Assembly (NCBI GenBank): GCA_021819635.1
Contig: JAKAQQ010000034.1
Location: forward strand, 1-7,307
Reading direction: 5' to 3'
From: Pseudomonadota bacterium
GTDB lineage: Bacteria; Pseudomonadota; Gammaproteobacteria; JAKAQQ01
Length of the DNA: 7,307 bases
The translations under genes were made by a program, and so were the position numbers. The notes under the pieces were generated by a model that ran no database searches, was not told the origin of the DNA, and saw only the letters and a program-made list of their open reading frames with translations. Shown here one piece after another: positions 1 to 7,307 of this stretch (positions within the stretch are counted from its first letter, which is position 1; every line of letters starts with the position of its first letter).

Positions 1-600
1 CGTCTTCTCCGCCACCGCTCCCTCAGGATCCTTGCCGCCCGGCGCCCGCTCCTCGTCCGCGGGAGCCCGAGCGCCGGGCCGGGACTCCTCCTCACCGCCG
101 ACCATCCGGGCTATCTCGACGGGCCGCTCCTCGCCCTCGCCGTCGCGCGCCCCCTCCTCTTCGGGGTCGATCCCGACTACGCCCGCGGCCTTCCGTGGCG
201 CCCGCTTCTCGCGGCCTACGCCAAACTCACGGGGCACACGTTCGTCGCCCTCTCGCCAAGCGGGGCGTTCGGCCTTCGCGCGCTCGCGCGCCGCCTCGAG
301 GCCGGCGGCGCGGTCTGCCTTTTCCCCGAAGGAGCGATCCGCCGCGGCGGCCCCCCACGGCCGTGGCGGCCCGGGGTGATCTGGCTGGCCCGCTACGCCC
401 ACCTGTGGCAGCACGTGACGCTTGCGGGGACCGACGGGGGGGTCCTCAGCCCGCGGCCCCTGCGGCTGATCTTTGCTCCACCCCGGCCCGCGGCATCGCT
501 CGCCGTTGTCGCGGCTCAGCCCGAGGAAGGGAGCGGATGGGTCCCGAGTTCGCGCTGGTCGAAGTCGTCGACCGCCACGATCTCCTCGACGAGATCGTAG
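1..600 (+). CDS. PlsC/Aas-like lysophospholipid acyltransferase, 5' end outside window
   Basis: The frame is open from the first base and stops with TAG at 598-600, giving 199 visible residues. The start codon lies off the left edge. Visible residues 35-40 read HPGYLD, the HX4D catalytic motif of glycerolipid acyltransferases. Residues 108-111 read FPEG, the acceptor-binding motif, followed by RPGVIWLAR (about 123-131), resembling the GAGFVA segment after this motif in E. coli Aas. The segment between (residues 50-100, with RPLLFGV and a region resembling FVPLDPT) also matches the N-terminal acyltransferase half of E. coli Aas by recall, so transfer of an acyl chain to a lysophospholipid is the likely role. 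No AMP-ligase half follows, so this is an acyltransferase alone or the last domain of a larger protein. The last 28 residues (from about 516) are antisense to the fadE 3' end and are rich in S, T and R, unlike a conserved domain. Family assignment is firm; exact substrate is not known. Confidence 0.8.
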   Translation, partial: RLLRHRSLRILAARRPLLVRGSPSAGPGLLLTADHPGYLDGPLLALAVARPLLFGVDPDYARGLPWRPLLAAYAKLTGHTFVALSPSGAFGLRALARRLEAGGAVCLFPEGAIRRGGPPRPWRPGVIWLARYAHLWQHVTLAGTDGGVLSPRPLRLIFAPPRPAASLAVVAAQPEEGSGWVPSSRWSKSSTATISSTRS

Positions 601-2987
601 AAGCGGCCAAGGAGTTCCTGCTCACGTGCGTCAAGGAGACCGCGCTCGCTCGCCAGCGCGAGTCGCGCGCGATCGCCGAGCACCTCCGGCGGGATGTCCA
701 CAAGCGACGTCCGCAATCGCCGCTCGATCTCCTCGGCCGCGGGCGCGAGCCGAAGCGCGCGCTCGAGGAAGGCAACGGGGCCGGCGGCGGGATCGCTGGC
801 GTACGAGCCCGCGACCAACGCTTCCCGCAAGGGCGAGTCCTCGCACAGGCGGGCGGCCAGGCGAAGGCCCAAGGCGTCGGACGGCGCCGAGTAGCTGCGC
901 CCGGTGGGGAAGACGGCCAAGCGGAGAAAGGCGGCCATGAAGCGGTTCGGGAAGTTGCGGAGAAGGCCGTGCGCCTGTTCCTGGAAGGTGTAGACGAGAT
1001 CGCGGCACGCCCAGACGACGGCGTCCTCCTCTTCGGCGGGCAGCCCACGGTCCTCGTGGTGCTTGAGGACACAGGACGCGATGTAGAGGCAGCTCAGCAT
1101 GTCGGCGAGGCGGGCCGAGAGGGCCTCGCGTCGCTTGAGGCTGCCGCCCAGGGCGAACATACTCCCGTCGGCGAGGAGCGCGAAGGCCGCGCTGTAGCGG
1201 TTGAGGTGCTGGTAATAACGCCGCAGGGGGCCGCGCACCGGGCTCGGGGCAAAGCGGGCGGCGTGGAGGCCCATCACGAAAGCGCGAACCGCGTTGCTCA
1301 GGAAAAATCCCGTGTGCGCGACGATGAGCCGGTCGAAGGCGCGCCGGCCGGCGGCGCGGTCCGGGTCGCGGGCGGCCTCCATCTCGCGGAACACGTAGGG
1401 GTGCGCGCGGATCGCGCCCTGCCCAAAGATAATGAGGTTGCGCGTGAGGAGGTTGGCGCCCTCGACGGTGATTGCGATGGGAACGGCCTCGAAGCCGCGG
1501 GCGAGGTAGTTGCGCGGCCCAAGCATGATCCCCTTGCCGCCGTGCACGTCCATGGCGTCAAGCGCCACCCGACGTCCCATCTCGGTCACCTGCGCCTTGA
1601 CGATCGCCGAAGTCACGGCCGAACGCCCTCCGGCGTCGGCGGCGGCCAGCGTCACCGTGCGCACGGCATCCATGGCGTAGAGGGTGCCGCCCATGCGCGC
1701 AAGGACCTGGGCCACGCCCTCAAGACGGGCGAGCGGGACGCGGAACTGGCGGCGGACACGGGTGTACGCGCTGCTCGTGCGCACGGCCATCTTGGCCGCG
1801 CCGGTCGCGTTTGCCGGGAGCGAAATCGACCGCCCGGCGGCAAGGTTTTCCATGAGCATGCGCCAGCCCTGGCCGATCGTCTCCGGTCCGCCGATCACGG
1901 CGTCGAGGGGAACGACGATGCCACGGCCACGAACGGGCCCGTTGGGAAACGGCGTGTTGAGCGGGAAATGCCAGCGCCCGATCTCGAGCCCCGGCGTCGT
2001 GCGGGGCAGCAGGAGACAGGTAATGCCGCGGTCCACCTCGCCACCGAGCAGGCGCTCGGGATCGACGACCCGAACGGCCAAGCCGATCACGGTCGCGACC
2101 GGAGCGAGCGTGATGTAGCGCTTGTCGAAATCGAGGCGGAGCGCCAGGATCTCCCGCCCGTCGCGACGCTCGCGCACCACCCGACCCTGGTCGATCATCG
2201 AGGCGGCGTCCGAGCCCGCGGTGGGCGCGGTCAGGGCAAAGCACGGAATCTCTTCGCCGCGGGCAAGCCGCGGGAGATAGTGGTTCTTCTGTTCCTCGGT
2301 CCCGTAATGGAGGAGCAGCTCGGCCGGTCCGAGGGAGTTGGGGACGGCGATGACCGAGGCGGCGGTCATGCTGCGCGAGGCCACCCGCAAGAGGACCTCG
2401 GCGTGGGCGTAGTTCGAAAACGCAAGGCCGCCGTAGGCCTTGGGGATGATCAGGGCAAAAAACCCCTTCTCCTTGAGAAAGCGCCAGATCTCGGGCGGGA
2501 GGTCCGCCCACGCGTGCGTGATTTTCCAGTCGTCGAGACGCGCGCAGAGCTCCTCGACAGGACCGTCGAGAAAGGCTTTTTCCTCCGCGCTCAGCCGTGC
2601 CGCGGGCAACGCGCGGAGGTTCTCCCAGCGGGGCTTGCCGGTAAAGAGCTCGCCTTCCCAGCCGACGTCCCCGGCGTTCAGCGCTTCGCGTTCCGTCGAC
2701 GACATCGACGGCAGGAGCCGCCGGTAGACCTCAAAGATCGGACCGGTCACAAGGAGCCGACGCAAGGGCGGCACGTGGAGGAAAAGAAGCCCGAGGCCGA
2801 GCGCGATCCAGAGGGCGAGAAGAAGCCCCGCGGGCATCGTCGGCACAAGGGACGCCACGACGAGAAGGAAGAGGAGACGGCCGCTCACCCACGGAAGACG
2901 CGTGCGCCGGCAAAAATCGACCCCGAGCGGCGCGAGGAAGAGAATCCACCAAAGAACGGGCCACAGGAACGCAGGGGCAGCCACCAT
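516..2987 (-). CDS. fadE: FadE-type membrane-associated acyl-CoA dehydrogenase
   Basis: This gene encodes 823 residues, close to E. coli FadE (814), and resembles it along its whole length. FadE oxidises saturated acyl-CoA to trans-2-enoyl-CoA with FAD, the first step of beta-oxidation. Residues 7-23, 36-50 and 52-70 are hydrophobic and probably anchor it to the inner membrane. FadE-type signatures include WEGELFTGKP (110-119), FLDGPVEE (139-146), PNSLGP (216-221), HYLPRLARG (236-244), FALTAPTAGSDA (250-261) and KRYITLAP (289-296). ITVEGAN (506-512) carries Glu509, aligned with the catalytic base of acyl-CoA dehydrogenases. The C-terminal part has RYYQHLNR (590-597), GGSLKRRE (614-621) and VDDFD (806-810), also found in E. 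coli FadE. The ATG at 2987 is chosen because a GGAG sits 7 nt upstream and the length fits; the frame stays open further upstream only as a shadow of glmS. It follows glmS on the same strand after 131 nt and converges on the acyltransferase gene, overlapping it by 85 bp. The electron acceptor is not shown by the sequence. Confidence 0.95.
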   Translation of the reverse strand: MVAAPAFLWPVLWWILFLAPLGVDFCRRTRLPWVSGRLLFLLVVASLVPTMPAGLLLALWIALGLGLLFLHVPPLRRLLVTGPIFEVYRRLLPSMSSTEREALNAGDVGWEGELFTGKPRWENLRALPAARLSAEEKAFLDGPVEELCARLDDWKITHAWADLPPEIWRFLKEKGFFALIIPKAYGGLAFSNYAHAEVLLRVASRSMTAASVIAVPNSLGPAELLLHYGTEEQKNHYLPRLARGEEIPCFALTAPTAGSDAASMIDQGRVVRERRDGREILALRLDFDKRYITLAPVATVIGLAVRVVDPERLLGGEVDRGITCLLLPRTTPGLEIGRWHFPLNTPFPNGPVRGRGIVVPLDAVIGGPETIGQGWRMLMENLAAGRSISLPANATGAAKMAVRTSSAYTRVRRQFRVPLARLEGVAQVLARMGGTLYAMDAVRTVTLAAADAGGRSAVTSAIVKAQVTEMGRRVALDAMDVHGGKGIMLGPRNYLARGFEAVPIAITVEGANLLTRNLIIFGQGAIRAHPYVFREMEAARDPDRAAGRRAFDRLIVAHTGFFLSNAVRAFVMGLHAARFAPSPVRGPLRRYYQHLNRYSAAFALLADGSMFALGGSLKRREALSARLADMLSCLYIASCVLKHHEDRGLPAEEEDAVVWACRDLVYTFQEQAHGLLRNFPNRFMAAFLRLAVFPTGRSYSAPSDALGLRLAARLCEDSPLREALVAGSYASDPAAGPVAFLERALRLAPAAEEIERRLRTSLVDIPPEVLGDRARLALASERGLLDAREQELLGRFYDLVEEIVAVDDFDQRELGTHPLPSSG

Positions 2988-2994
2988 GTCGGAT

Positions 2995-2998
2995 CTCC
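2995..2998 (-). promoter_or_regulatory. Ribosome binding site of fadE
   Basis: On the minus strand a GGAG lies 7 nt before the ATG at 2987. It decides the start of fadE, because the reading frame has no stop for a long way upstream and longer forms would run back through glmS. Confidence 0.7.
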
Positions 2999-3068
2999 GG
3001 AGGTGAAAACACGGGAGGACAAGAGAAGCGGTGAAGCTCCGCGCGTGACTTCCCTTGGCCCAGTATAT

Positions 3069-3098
3069 CGGGGGGGAGGGCGACCCTCCACGCCCCCG
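3069..3098 (-). terminator. GC-rich hairpin after glmS, possible terminator or processing site
   Basis: An imperfect inverted repeat begins about 20 nt after the glmS stop. The outer arms CGGGGG and CCCCCG (6 bp) and inner arms GGAGGG and CCCTCC (6 bp) close a 3-nt loop, with a 3-nt bulge on one side. On the minus strand it is followed by ATATACTGG, so there is no U-run and it is not a classical intrinsic terminator. A T-rich stretch (GTTTGTTTGC) precedes rather than follows the stem. Its place between glmS and fadE suggests it ends or stabilises the atp-glmUS transcript; that role is inferred. Confidence 0.45.
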
Positions 3099-3166
3099 AG
3101 CAAACAAACGGGCGGGGCCTACTCGACCGTTACCGATTTGGCGAGGTTGCGCGGCTGGTCGACGTC
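3090..3166 (-). other. Unoccupied attTn7-like site at the glmS 3' end
   Basis: In E. coli, Tn7 TnsD binds the last codons of glmS and the element inserts about 25 bp beyond the stop codon. Here the final glmS codons (3122-3166) encode DVDQPRNLAKSVTVE, the conserved segment that makes up the TnsD target, and the DNA differs from the E. coli version as I recall it mainly at third codon positions. The predicted insertion point falls near 3092-3097, in the 131-nt gap before fadE. No transposon ends, tns genes or target duplications are present, so the site is empty. Use by a Tn7-like element in this organism is inferred, not shown. Confidence 0.6.
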
Positions 3167-4972
3167 GGTCCCTTTCGCCACCGCGGCGTGGTAGGCAAGG
3201 AGCTGGAGCGCGACGGTGTAGGCCAAGGGCGAGACGAGCGCGGGCCAGGGCCCCGGAAGACGTACCACGCGGGCGTTCGGAAGACTCGGCAATTCCTCCG
3301 CCGCGTCGGTCAGGACGTACAGACGCCCGCCCCGGGCCGCGACCTCGGCAAGGTTCGACGCCATCTTCTCGAACAACTCGCCTCGGGGGGCGAGGGCCAT
3401 CACCGGCATGCGGTGATCGACGAGCGCGAGCGGCCCGTGCTTGAGTTCCCCCGCCGGGTAACCCTCGGCGTGAATGTAGGAGATCTCCTTGAGCTTGAGG
3501 GCCCCTTCCAACGCCACCGGGTAGTGGTCCCCCCGACCGATGTAGAGGGCGTGCGCGCTCTCGGCAATCTCCCCGGCCACCTCCCGGAGGGTGTCCTCGA
3601 CGGCGAGCACCGACGCGATCGCGTCGGGCAGCGTCCGCAACGCGTCCGCCGCTTCGGCGAGGCGCGCGGGCGGCGCGCCCCGGTGACGGGCAAGGGCAAG
3701 CGCGAGGAGATCGAGCCCCACAACCTGGGTGCTGAACGCCTTGGTGGAGGCCACCCCAATCTCCGGCCCGGCCTGGGTGAGAAAGGCGAGCGACGTTTCG
3801 CGCAGGAGACTCGATCCCCCGACGTTGCAGATTCCGATCACGCCTGCGTAAGGAAGGGTCCGCGCGTGGCGCACGGCGGCGAGGGTGTCGGCGGTCTCGC
3901 CCGATTGGGAGACGGCCACGAGGAGCGTGCCGTCCGCCACCGGCGGCGGCTGGTAGCGGTACTCGCTCGCCACCTCGACGAGGGTTTCGATCCCGGCGAG
4001 GCGGACGAGCGCCCGGCGGGCCAGAAGCGTGGCGTGGTGGCTCGTTCCGCAGGCCACGAAGTGAACCGCCCGCGTCCGCCGGAGCACCTCGCCGGCGTGC
4101 GGCCCGAAGACCTCGTCGGGCACGTGGCCGTGGACGAGGCGCGATTCGAGCGTGCGCGCGACAACCGCCGGCTGCTCGTGGATCTCCTTGAGCATGTAGT
4201 GACGGAACCCGCCGCGCTCGAGCGCGTCCGGCGTGCAGGGGTTGTCGTGCACGGCCCGCGTCGCCGCCCGGCCCTCGCGATCGACGAGGGCAAGCGTCCC
4301 GCCGCGCACGCACACCACGTCGCCGTCCTCGAGATAGGCGACGCGGGAGGCCAGGCCGGCCAAGGCGGCGGGATCGGAGGCGAGCGCACCGAGAAGCTCC
4401 CCGTCGGGGTTGGGGAAGCCCACGACGAGCGGACAGCCCTCGCGGGCGGCCACGAGCATGTCCGGCGCGTCACGGTCAAGAACGACGAAGGCATAGGCCC
4501 CGTCGAGCCGCCGCCCTGCCTCCGCCACCGCTTCGGGCAGCGAGGCTCCCTCGCCCCGAAACCGGTGCACCAGGTGGACGATCACCTCGCTGTCGGTTTC
4601 GGACAGGAACGTGTACCCCGCGGTCTCGAGCTCCGCACGCAACGCCGCGTGGTTCTCGATGATGCCGTTGTGGACGAGAGCGAGGGTGTTTCCGGAACAA
4701 TGCGGATGGGCGTTGCGAACGCTCGGTATTCCGTGGGTGGCCCAGCGCGTGTGCGCGATGCCGACGGAGCCGTGGAGCGGAGCGCGCGCGATTTCCTGGC
4801 GCAGACAGGCGACTTTCCCGACCGTGCGGCGGGTGGCGAGGAGCCCGTCCGGACCGACGACGGCGAGCCCCGCGGAATCGTAGCCCCGGTACTCGAGCCG
4901 CTCAAGCCCGGCAAGAAGGCGCGGGACAACGTTCCCCCCGCGGGTGGCAAGGAACGCGACGATCCCGCACAC
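3119..4972 (-). CDS. glmS: Glutamine--fructose-6-phosphate aminotransferase (isomerizing)
   Basis: GlmS converts fructose-6-phosphate and glutamine to glucosamine-6-phosphate, the entry step of cytosolic amino-sugar synthesis. The 617-residue product is near the E. coli length (609). The N-terminal glutaminase domain (about 2-240) starts MCGIVAF, with Cys2 as the nucleophile exposed after Met removal. It also has HTRWATHG (74-81), HNGIIEN (101-107) and SETDSEV (124-130). Two sugar isomerase domains follow. They carry CGTSHHA (308-314), SQSGET (355-360), STKAFSTQ (409-416), KLKEISYIHAE (493-503) and ELKHGPLA (509-516), where His512 matches the ring-opening histidine of E. coli. The end, DQPRNLAKSVTVE, is the conserved C-tail with the catalytic-site lysine. 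The start is a GTG, fixed by the required MCG. A GAGG overlapping the glmU stop lies 5 nt before it. Only 7 nt separate the genes, so there is no room for a glmS ribozyme. Confidence 0.98.
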   Translation of the reverse strand: MCGIVAFLATRGGNVVPRLLAGLERLEYRGYDSAGLAVVGPDGLLATRRTVGKVACLRQEIARAPLHGSVGIAHTRWATHGIPSVRNAHPHCSGNTLALVHNGIIENHAALRAELETAGYTFLSETDSEVIVHLVHRFRGEGASLPEAVAEAGRRLDGAYAFVVLDRDAPDMLVAAREGCPLVVGFPNPDGELLGALASDPAALAGLASRVAYLEDGDVVCVRGGTLALVDREGRAATRAVHDNPCTPDALERGGFRHYMLKEIHEQPAVVARTLESRLVHGHVPDEVFGPHAGEVLRRTRAVHFVACGTSHHATLLARRALVRLAGIETLVEVASEYRYQPPPVADGTLLVAVSQSGETADTLAAVRHARTLPYAGVIGICNVGGSSLLRETSLAFLTQAGPEIGVASTKAFSTQVVGLDLLALALARHRGAPPARLAEAADALRTLPDAIASVLAVEDTLREVAGEIAESAHALYIGRGDHYPVALEGALKLKEISYIHAEGYPAGELKHGPLALVDHRMPVMALAPRGELFEKMASNLAEVAARGGRLYVLTDAAEELPSLPNARVVRLPGPWPALVSPLAYTVALQLLAYHAAVAKGTDVDQPRNLAKSVTVE

Positions 4973-4979
4973 GACGGCC

Positions 4980-6359
4980 TCAGCGCTTGCCGGGGGGGCG
5001 CCAGCCCCGGACCGTGACCTGCCGCGCGCGGGCCAGTGTCAACTCGCCCGGAGGGGTGTTCTCGGTCACCGTTGAGCCTGCGCCAACGTAGGACCCGGCC
5101 CCCACGGTCACGGGGGCCACCAGTTCGGTCCCGCAGCCGACGAACGCTCCGTCTTCAACCACGGTCGGATGCTTGCGCGCGCCGTCGTAGTTGACGGTCA
5201 CGACCCCGGCGCCGAGATTGACGTTTCGCCCAACGCGGGCGTCGCCGACGTAACTGAGATGCGGGATCTTGCTCCCCGCGCCGATCGTGCATTTCTTGAG
5301 CTCGACGAAATTGCCGACGCGGACGCCGTCGGCCAGCGCGACACCGTCGCGCAGCCGCGCGTAGGGCCCCACGCGCCCCCCCGCCCCCACGCGGGCATCC
5401 TCGAGATGCGAGAACGGCAGGATCTCGGCGCCGCTCTCCACCGTCACGTCACGGAGGTAGGAAAACGCGCCCACACGGACGCCGTCGCCGAGCTCGACAC
5501 GCCCCTCGAGGATCACGTCGACGTCAAGGACCACGTCCCGACCGGCCACGACCGTGCCGCGAATGTCCACGCGCAGGGGATCGAGAACGCGCACCCCCGC
5601 GTCGAGAAGGACCTCCGCCTGCCGGCGACGGACCACCGCCTCGAGGCGGGCGAGATCGCGGGCGTCGTTGGCGCCCAGGACGCCGTCGCCGTCCCGGGCC
5701 TCAAGACCCAGGACCGGAACCCCCGCGGCCACGGCGCGGGCCACGGCGTCCGTGAGGTAGTACTCGCCCTGGGCATTGTCGGCCCGGAGGTCGCGAAGCC
5801 AGCCGGCTAAGGCCCCGGCCCGGGCCGTCATCACACCCGTGTTCACTTCCCCGAGCGTACGCGCCTCCCTGGGGTCGAGGTCGCGCTCCTCACGGACGGC
5901 GCACAGCGCCCCGCGCTCGTCGCGCACCACCCGACCGTAGCCCCGGGGATCCGCGGGCCGGGCCGTGAGAACGGCGAGCCCCAGGTCCGGCGCGCCGTCG
6001 AGCAGGCGTTCGAGATCGTCGGGCGCCACAAGGGGCACATCGCCGTAGAGGACGAGGACGCGGTCGCCGGCCTCCACCTCGTTCAGGGCGAGGCGCACCG
6101 CATCGCCGGAACCCCGGGGTTCCGGCTGCAGGACGGGCACGAGACCGGGGAGACCCTGCGGCAGCCAATCGGCCTTCGGGGGGTGGACGAGGACAATGCG
6201 GTTGGGAGACAGACGACCCGCGGCCTCGAGCACCCAGTCGAGGAGCGTGCGTCCGGCAAGCGTGTGCAGGACCTTGGGGCGTTCCGAGCGCATCCGCGTC
6301 CCACGCCCGGCGGCCAGGACGACCACCGTGAGCGGGGTCGGCCCGCGCTCCCGGCTCAC
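4980..6359 (-). CDS. glmU: Bifunctional GlmU: GlcN-1-P N-acetyltransferase / GlcNAc-1-P uridylyltransferase
   Basis: GlmU acetylates glucosamine-1-phosphate with acetyl-CoA and then couples the product to UTP, giving UDP-GlcNAc for peptidoglycan and LPS. The 459-residue length fits E. coli (456). The N-terminal uridylyltransferase domain (about 10-235) has LAAGRGTRM (15-23), RPKVL (27-31), YGDVPL (105-110, metal-binding Asp107), GYGRV (140-144), EVNTGV (171-176) and NAQGEYYLTD (195-204). Residues 260-445 form the left-handed beta-helix of hexapeptide repeats. Arg337, Lys355, His367, Tyr370, Asn390 and Lys396 align with E. coli Arg333, Lys351, His363, Tyr366, Asn386 and Lys392 of the acetyltransferase site. 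The C-terminus GWRPPGKR resembles that of E. coli. Oddity: the usual GTGHA-type nucleotide motif reads GSGDA (83-87). The GTG start overlaps the atpC stop by 4 nt (GTGA), suggesting translational coupling; no convincing Shine-Dalgarno sequence is seen, so a slightly internal start is possible. Confidence 0.97.
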   Translation of the reverse strand: MSRERGPTPLTVVVLAAGRGTRMRSERPKVLHTLAGRTLLDWVLEAAGRLSPNRIVLVHPPKADWLPQGLPGLVPVLQPEPRGSGDAVRLALNEVEAGDRVLVLYGDVPLVAPDDLERLLDGAPDLGLAVLTARPADPRGYGRVVRDERGALCAVREERDLDPREARTLGEVNTGVMTARAGALAGWLRDLRADNAQGEYYLTDAVARAVAAGVPVLGLEARDGDGVLGANDARDLARLEAVVRRRQAEVLLDAGVRVLDPLRVDIRGTVVAGRDVVLDVDVILEGRVELGDGVRVGAFSYLRDVTVESGAEILPFSHLEDARVGAGGRVGPYARLRDGVALADGVRVGNFVELKKCTIGAGSKIPHLSYVGDARVGRNVNLGAGVVTVNYDGARKHPTVVEDGAFVGCGTELVAPVTVGAGSYVGAGSTVTENTPPGELTLARARQVTVRGWRPPGKR

Positions 6360-6775
6360 TTCAGGACACCGTGCTTCCGCAGCCGCTCAATGGCCCGCAG
6401 GCGCGCGACGGCCTCGGCGAGTTCGGCCTCGGCGTGCGCAATGTCGAAATCGGCGGCTTTCTGGCTGAGCCGTTCCTCGGCCCGCTGCCGCGCCCGCCGG
6501 GCCTCCTCCTCGTCGAGCTCGATCGAGCGGACGGCGCGGTCGGCCAGGATCGTGACGGCGTAGGGCTGTACTTCGAGGACCCCGCCCGTGACGAAAAAGC
6601 TGTCCTCTCCGCCCTCGTGCCGGACGCGCACCTCCCCCGGGCGGAGCCGGGTGAGGAGCGGAGCGTGGCGGGGCGTGATGCCCACTTCGCCAAGCTCGGC
6701 GGGAGCGAAGACCATCTCGGCCTCGCCGCTGTAGAGCGGCGCTTCGGGATCAACGATCTGGACGCGGATACGCAT
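6356..6775 (-). CDS. atpC: F1Fo ATP synthase epsilon subunit
   Basis: The epsilon subunit sits on the F1 central stalk with gamma, couples rotation and can inhibit ATP hydrolysis. The 139-residue product matches E. coli AtpC (139). The N-terminal beta-sandwich (about 1-85) has the family segments IVDPEAPLYSGEAE, GEVGITPRHAPLLT and RPGEVRV, then FFVTGGVLEVQP. From about residue 90 it becomes a charged helical hairpin rich in E, A and R, as expected for the C-terminal helices. The ATG at 6775 is preceded directly by an in-frame GTG (6778); either could be the start, and the ATG is preferred for codon strength. It begins 9 nt after atpD, and its TGA overlaps the glmU start, so all are probably on one transcript. 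Confidence 0.95.
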   Translation of the reverse strand: MRIRVQIVDPEAPLYSGEAEMVFAPAELGEVGITPRHAPLLTRLRPGEVRVRHEGGEDSFFVTGGVLEVQPYAVTILADRAVRSIELDEEEARRARQRAEERLSQKAADFDIAHAEAELAEAVARLRAIERLRKHGVLK

Positions 6776-6784
6776 CACGTCAGT

Positions 6785-7306
<522 letters not shown>

Positions 7307-7307
7307 T

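Noticed and set aside
376..600. A separate small 74-residue gene starting at the GTG at 376
   Set aside because: It is simply the C-terminal part of the frame that is open from base 1 and carries the acyltransferase motifs upstream of 376.
3062..3067. TATACT on the minus strand as a possible -10 box for fadE
   Set aside because: It matches the -10 consensus at five of six bases and is well placed before fadE, but no -35-like element lies 16-18 nt upstream (that stretch is the GC-rich hairpin) and there is no extended -10 TG. It remains only a possibility.
195..3194. A 999-codon open frame on the plus strand opposite fadE
   Set aside because: Its codons are exactly register-aligned with the fadE codons, so it stays open simply because TTA, CTA and TCA codons are avoided in this GC-rich gene. 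The product is Arg/Gly/Glu-rich with no recognisable domain, while the opposite strand is clearly fadE.
2988..4313. An in-frame 442-codon upstream extension of fadE
   Set aside because: It lies inside glmS in another frame, is Arg/Ala/Pro-rich without family similarity, and the ATG at 2987 has a good ribosome site and gives the expected FadE length.
3188..5017. A 609-codon open frame on the plus strand opposite glmS
   Set aside because: It has the same codon-aligned antisense relation, to glmS, and low-complexity His/Arg/Glu-rich composition. It is a compositional shadow.

Overview
The window is a compact, visibly GC-rich bacterial chromosomal segment with very little non-coding DNA. Its gene order is the arrangement known from E. 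coli and other Gammaproteobacteria: ATP synthase beta and epsilon genes (atpD, atpC), then the two UDP-GlcNAc pathway genes glmU and glmS, all on the minus strand. The fadE product also resembles the long E. coli-type FadE. I therefore infer a high-GC gammaproteobacterium or close relative (an Acidithiobacillia-like lineage is also possible). The genus cannot be read from this sequence.

Layout, right to left in the direction of transcription. Positions 7306-6785 hold the last 173 codons of atpD. After a 9-nt gap comes atpC (6775-6356). Its TGA overlaps the GTG start of glmU (6359-4980) by 4 nt. After a further 7 nt comes glmS (4972-3119), with a GTG start. The four genes look like one transcription unit, the distal end of an atp operon carrying glmUS. 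A 131-nt intergenic gap (2988-3118) holds a strong GC-rich imperfect hairpin, and the glmS 3' end preserves the sequence known in E. coli as the Tn7 target; no Tn7-like element is present. Next is fadE (2987-516), an 823-residue E. coli-type acyl-CoA dehydrogenase with an N-terminal membrane segment. Finally, positions 1-600 on the plus strand hold the 3' part of a PlsC/Aas-like acyltransferase gene that converges on fadE and overlaps its 3' end by 85 bp.

Functionally, GlmS makes glucosamine-6-phosphate from fructose-6-phosphate and glutamine, and GlmU acetylates and uridylylates glucosamine-1-phosphate to UDP-GlcNAc for peptidoglycan and LPS. AtpD and AtpC belong to F1 of the ATP synthase. 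FadE and the convergent acyltransferase form a separate lipid-related pair (fatty acyl-CoA oxidation; phospholipid acylation).

I found no RNA gene, CRISPR array, insertion sequence or clearly novel system. The points most worth a second look are the empty attTn7-like site with its overlapping hairpin, the convergent coding overlap, the very short glmU-glmS junction, and the altered nucleotide-binding motif in GlmU.
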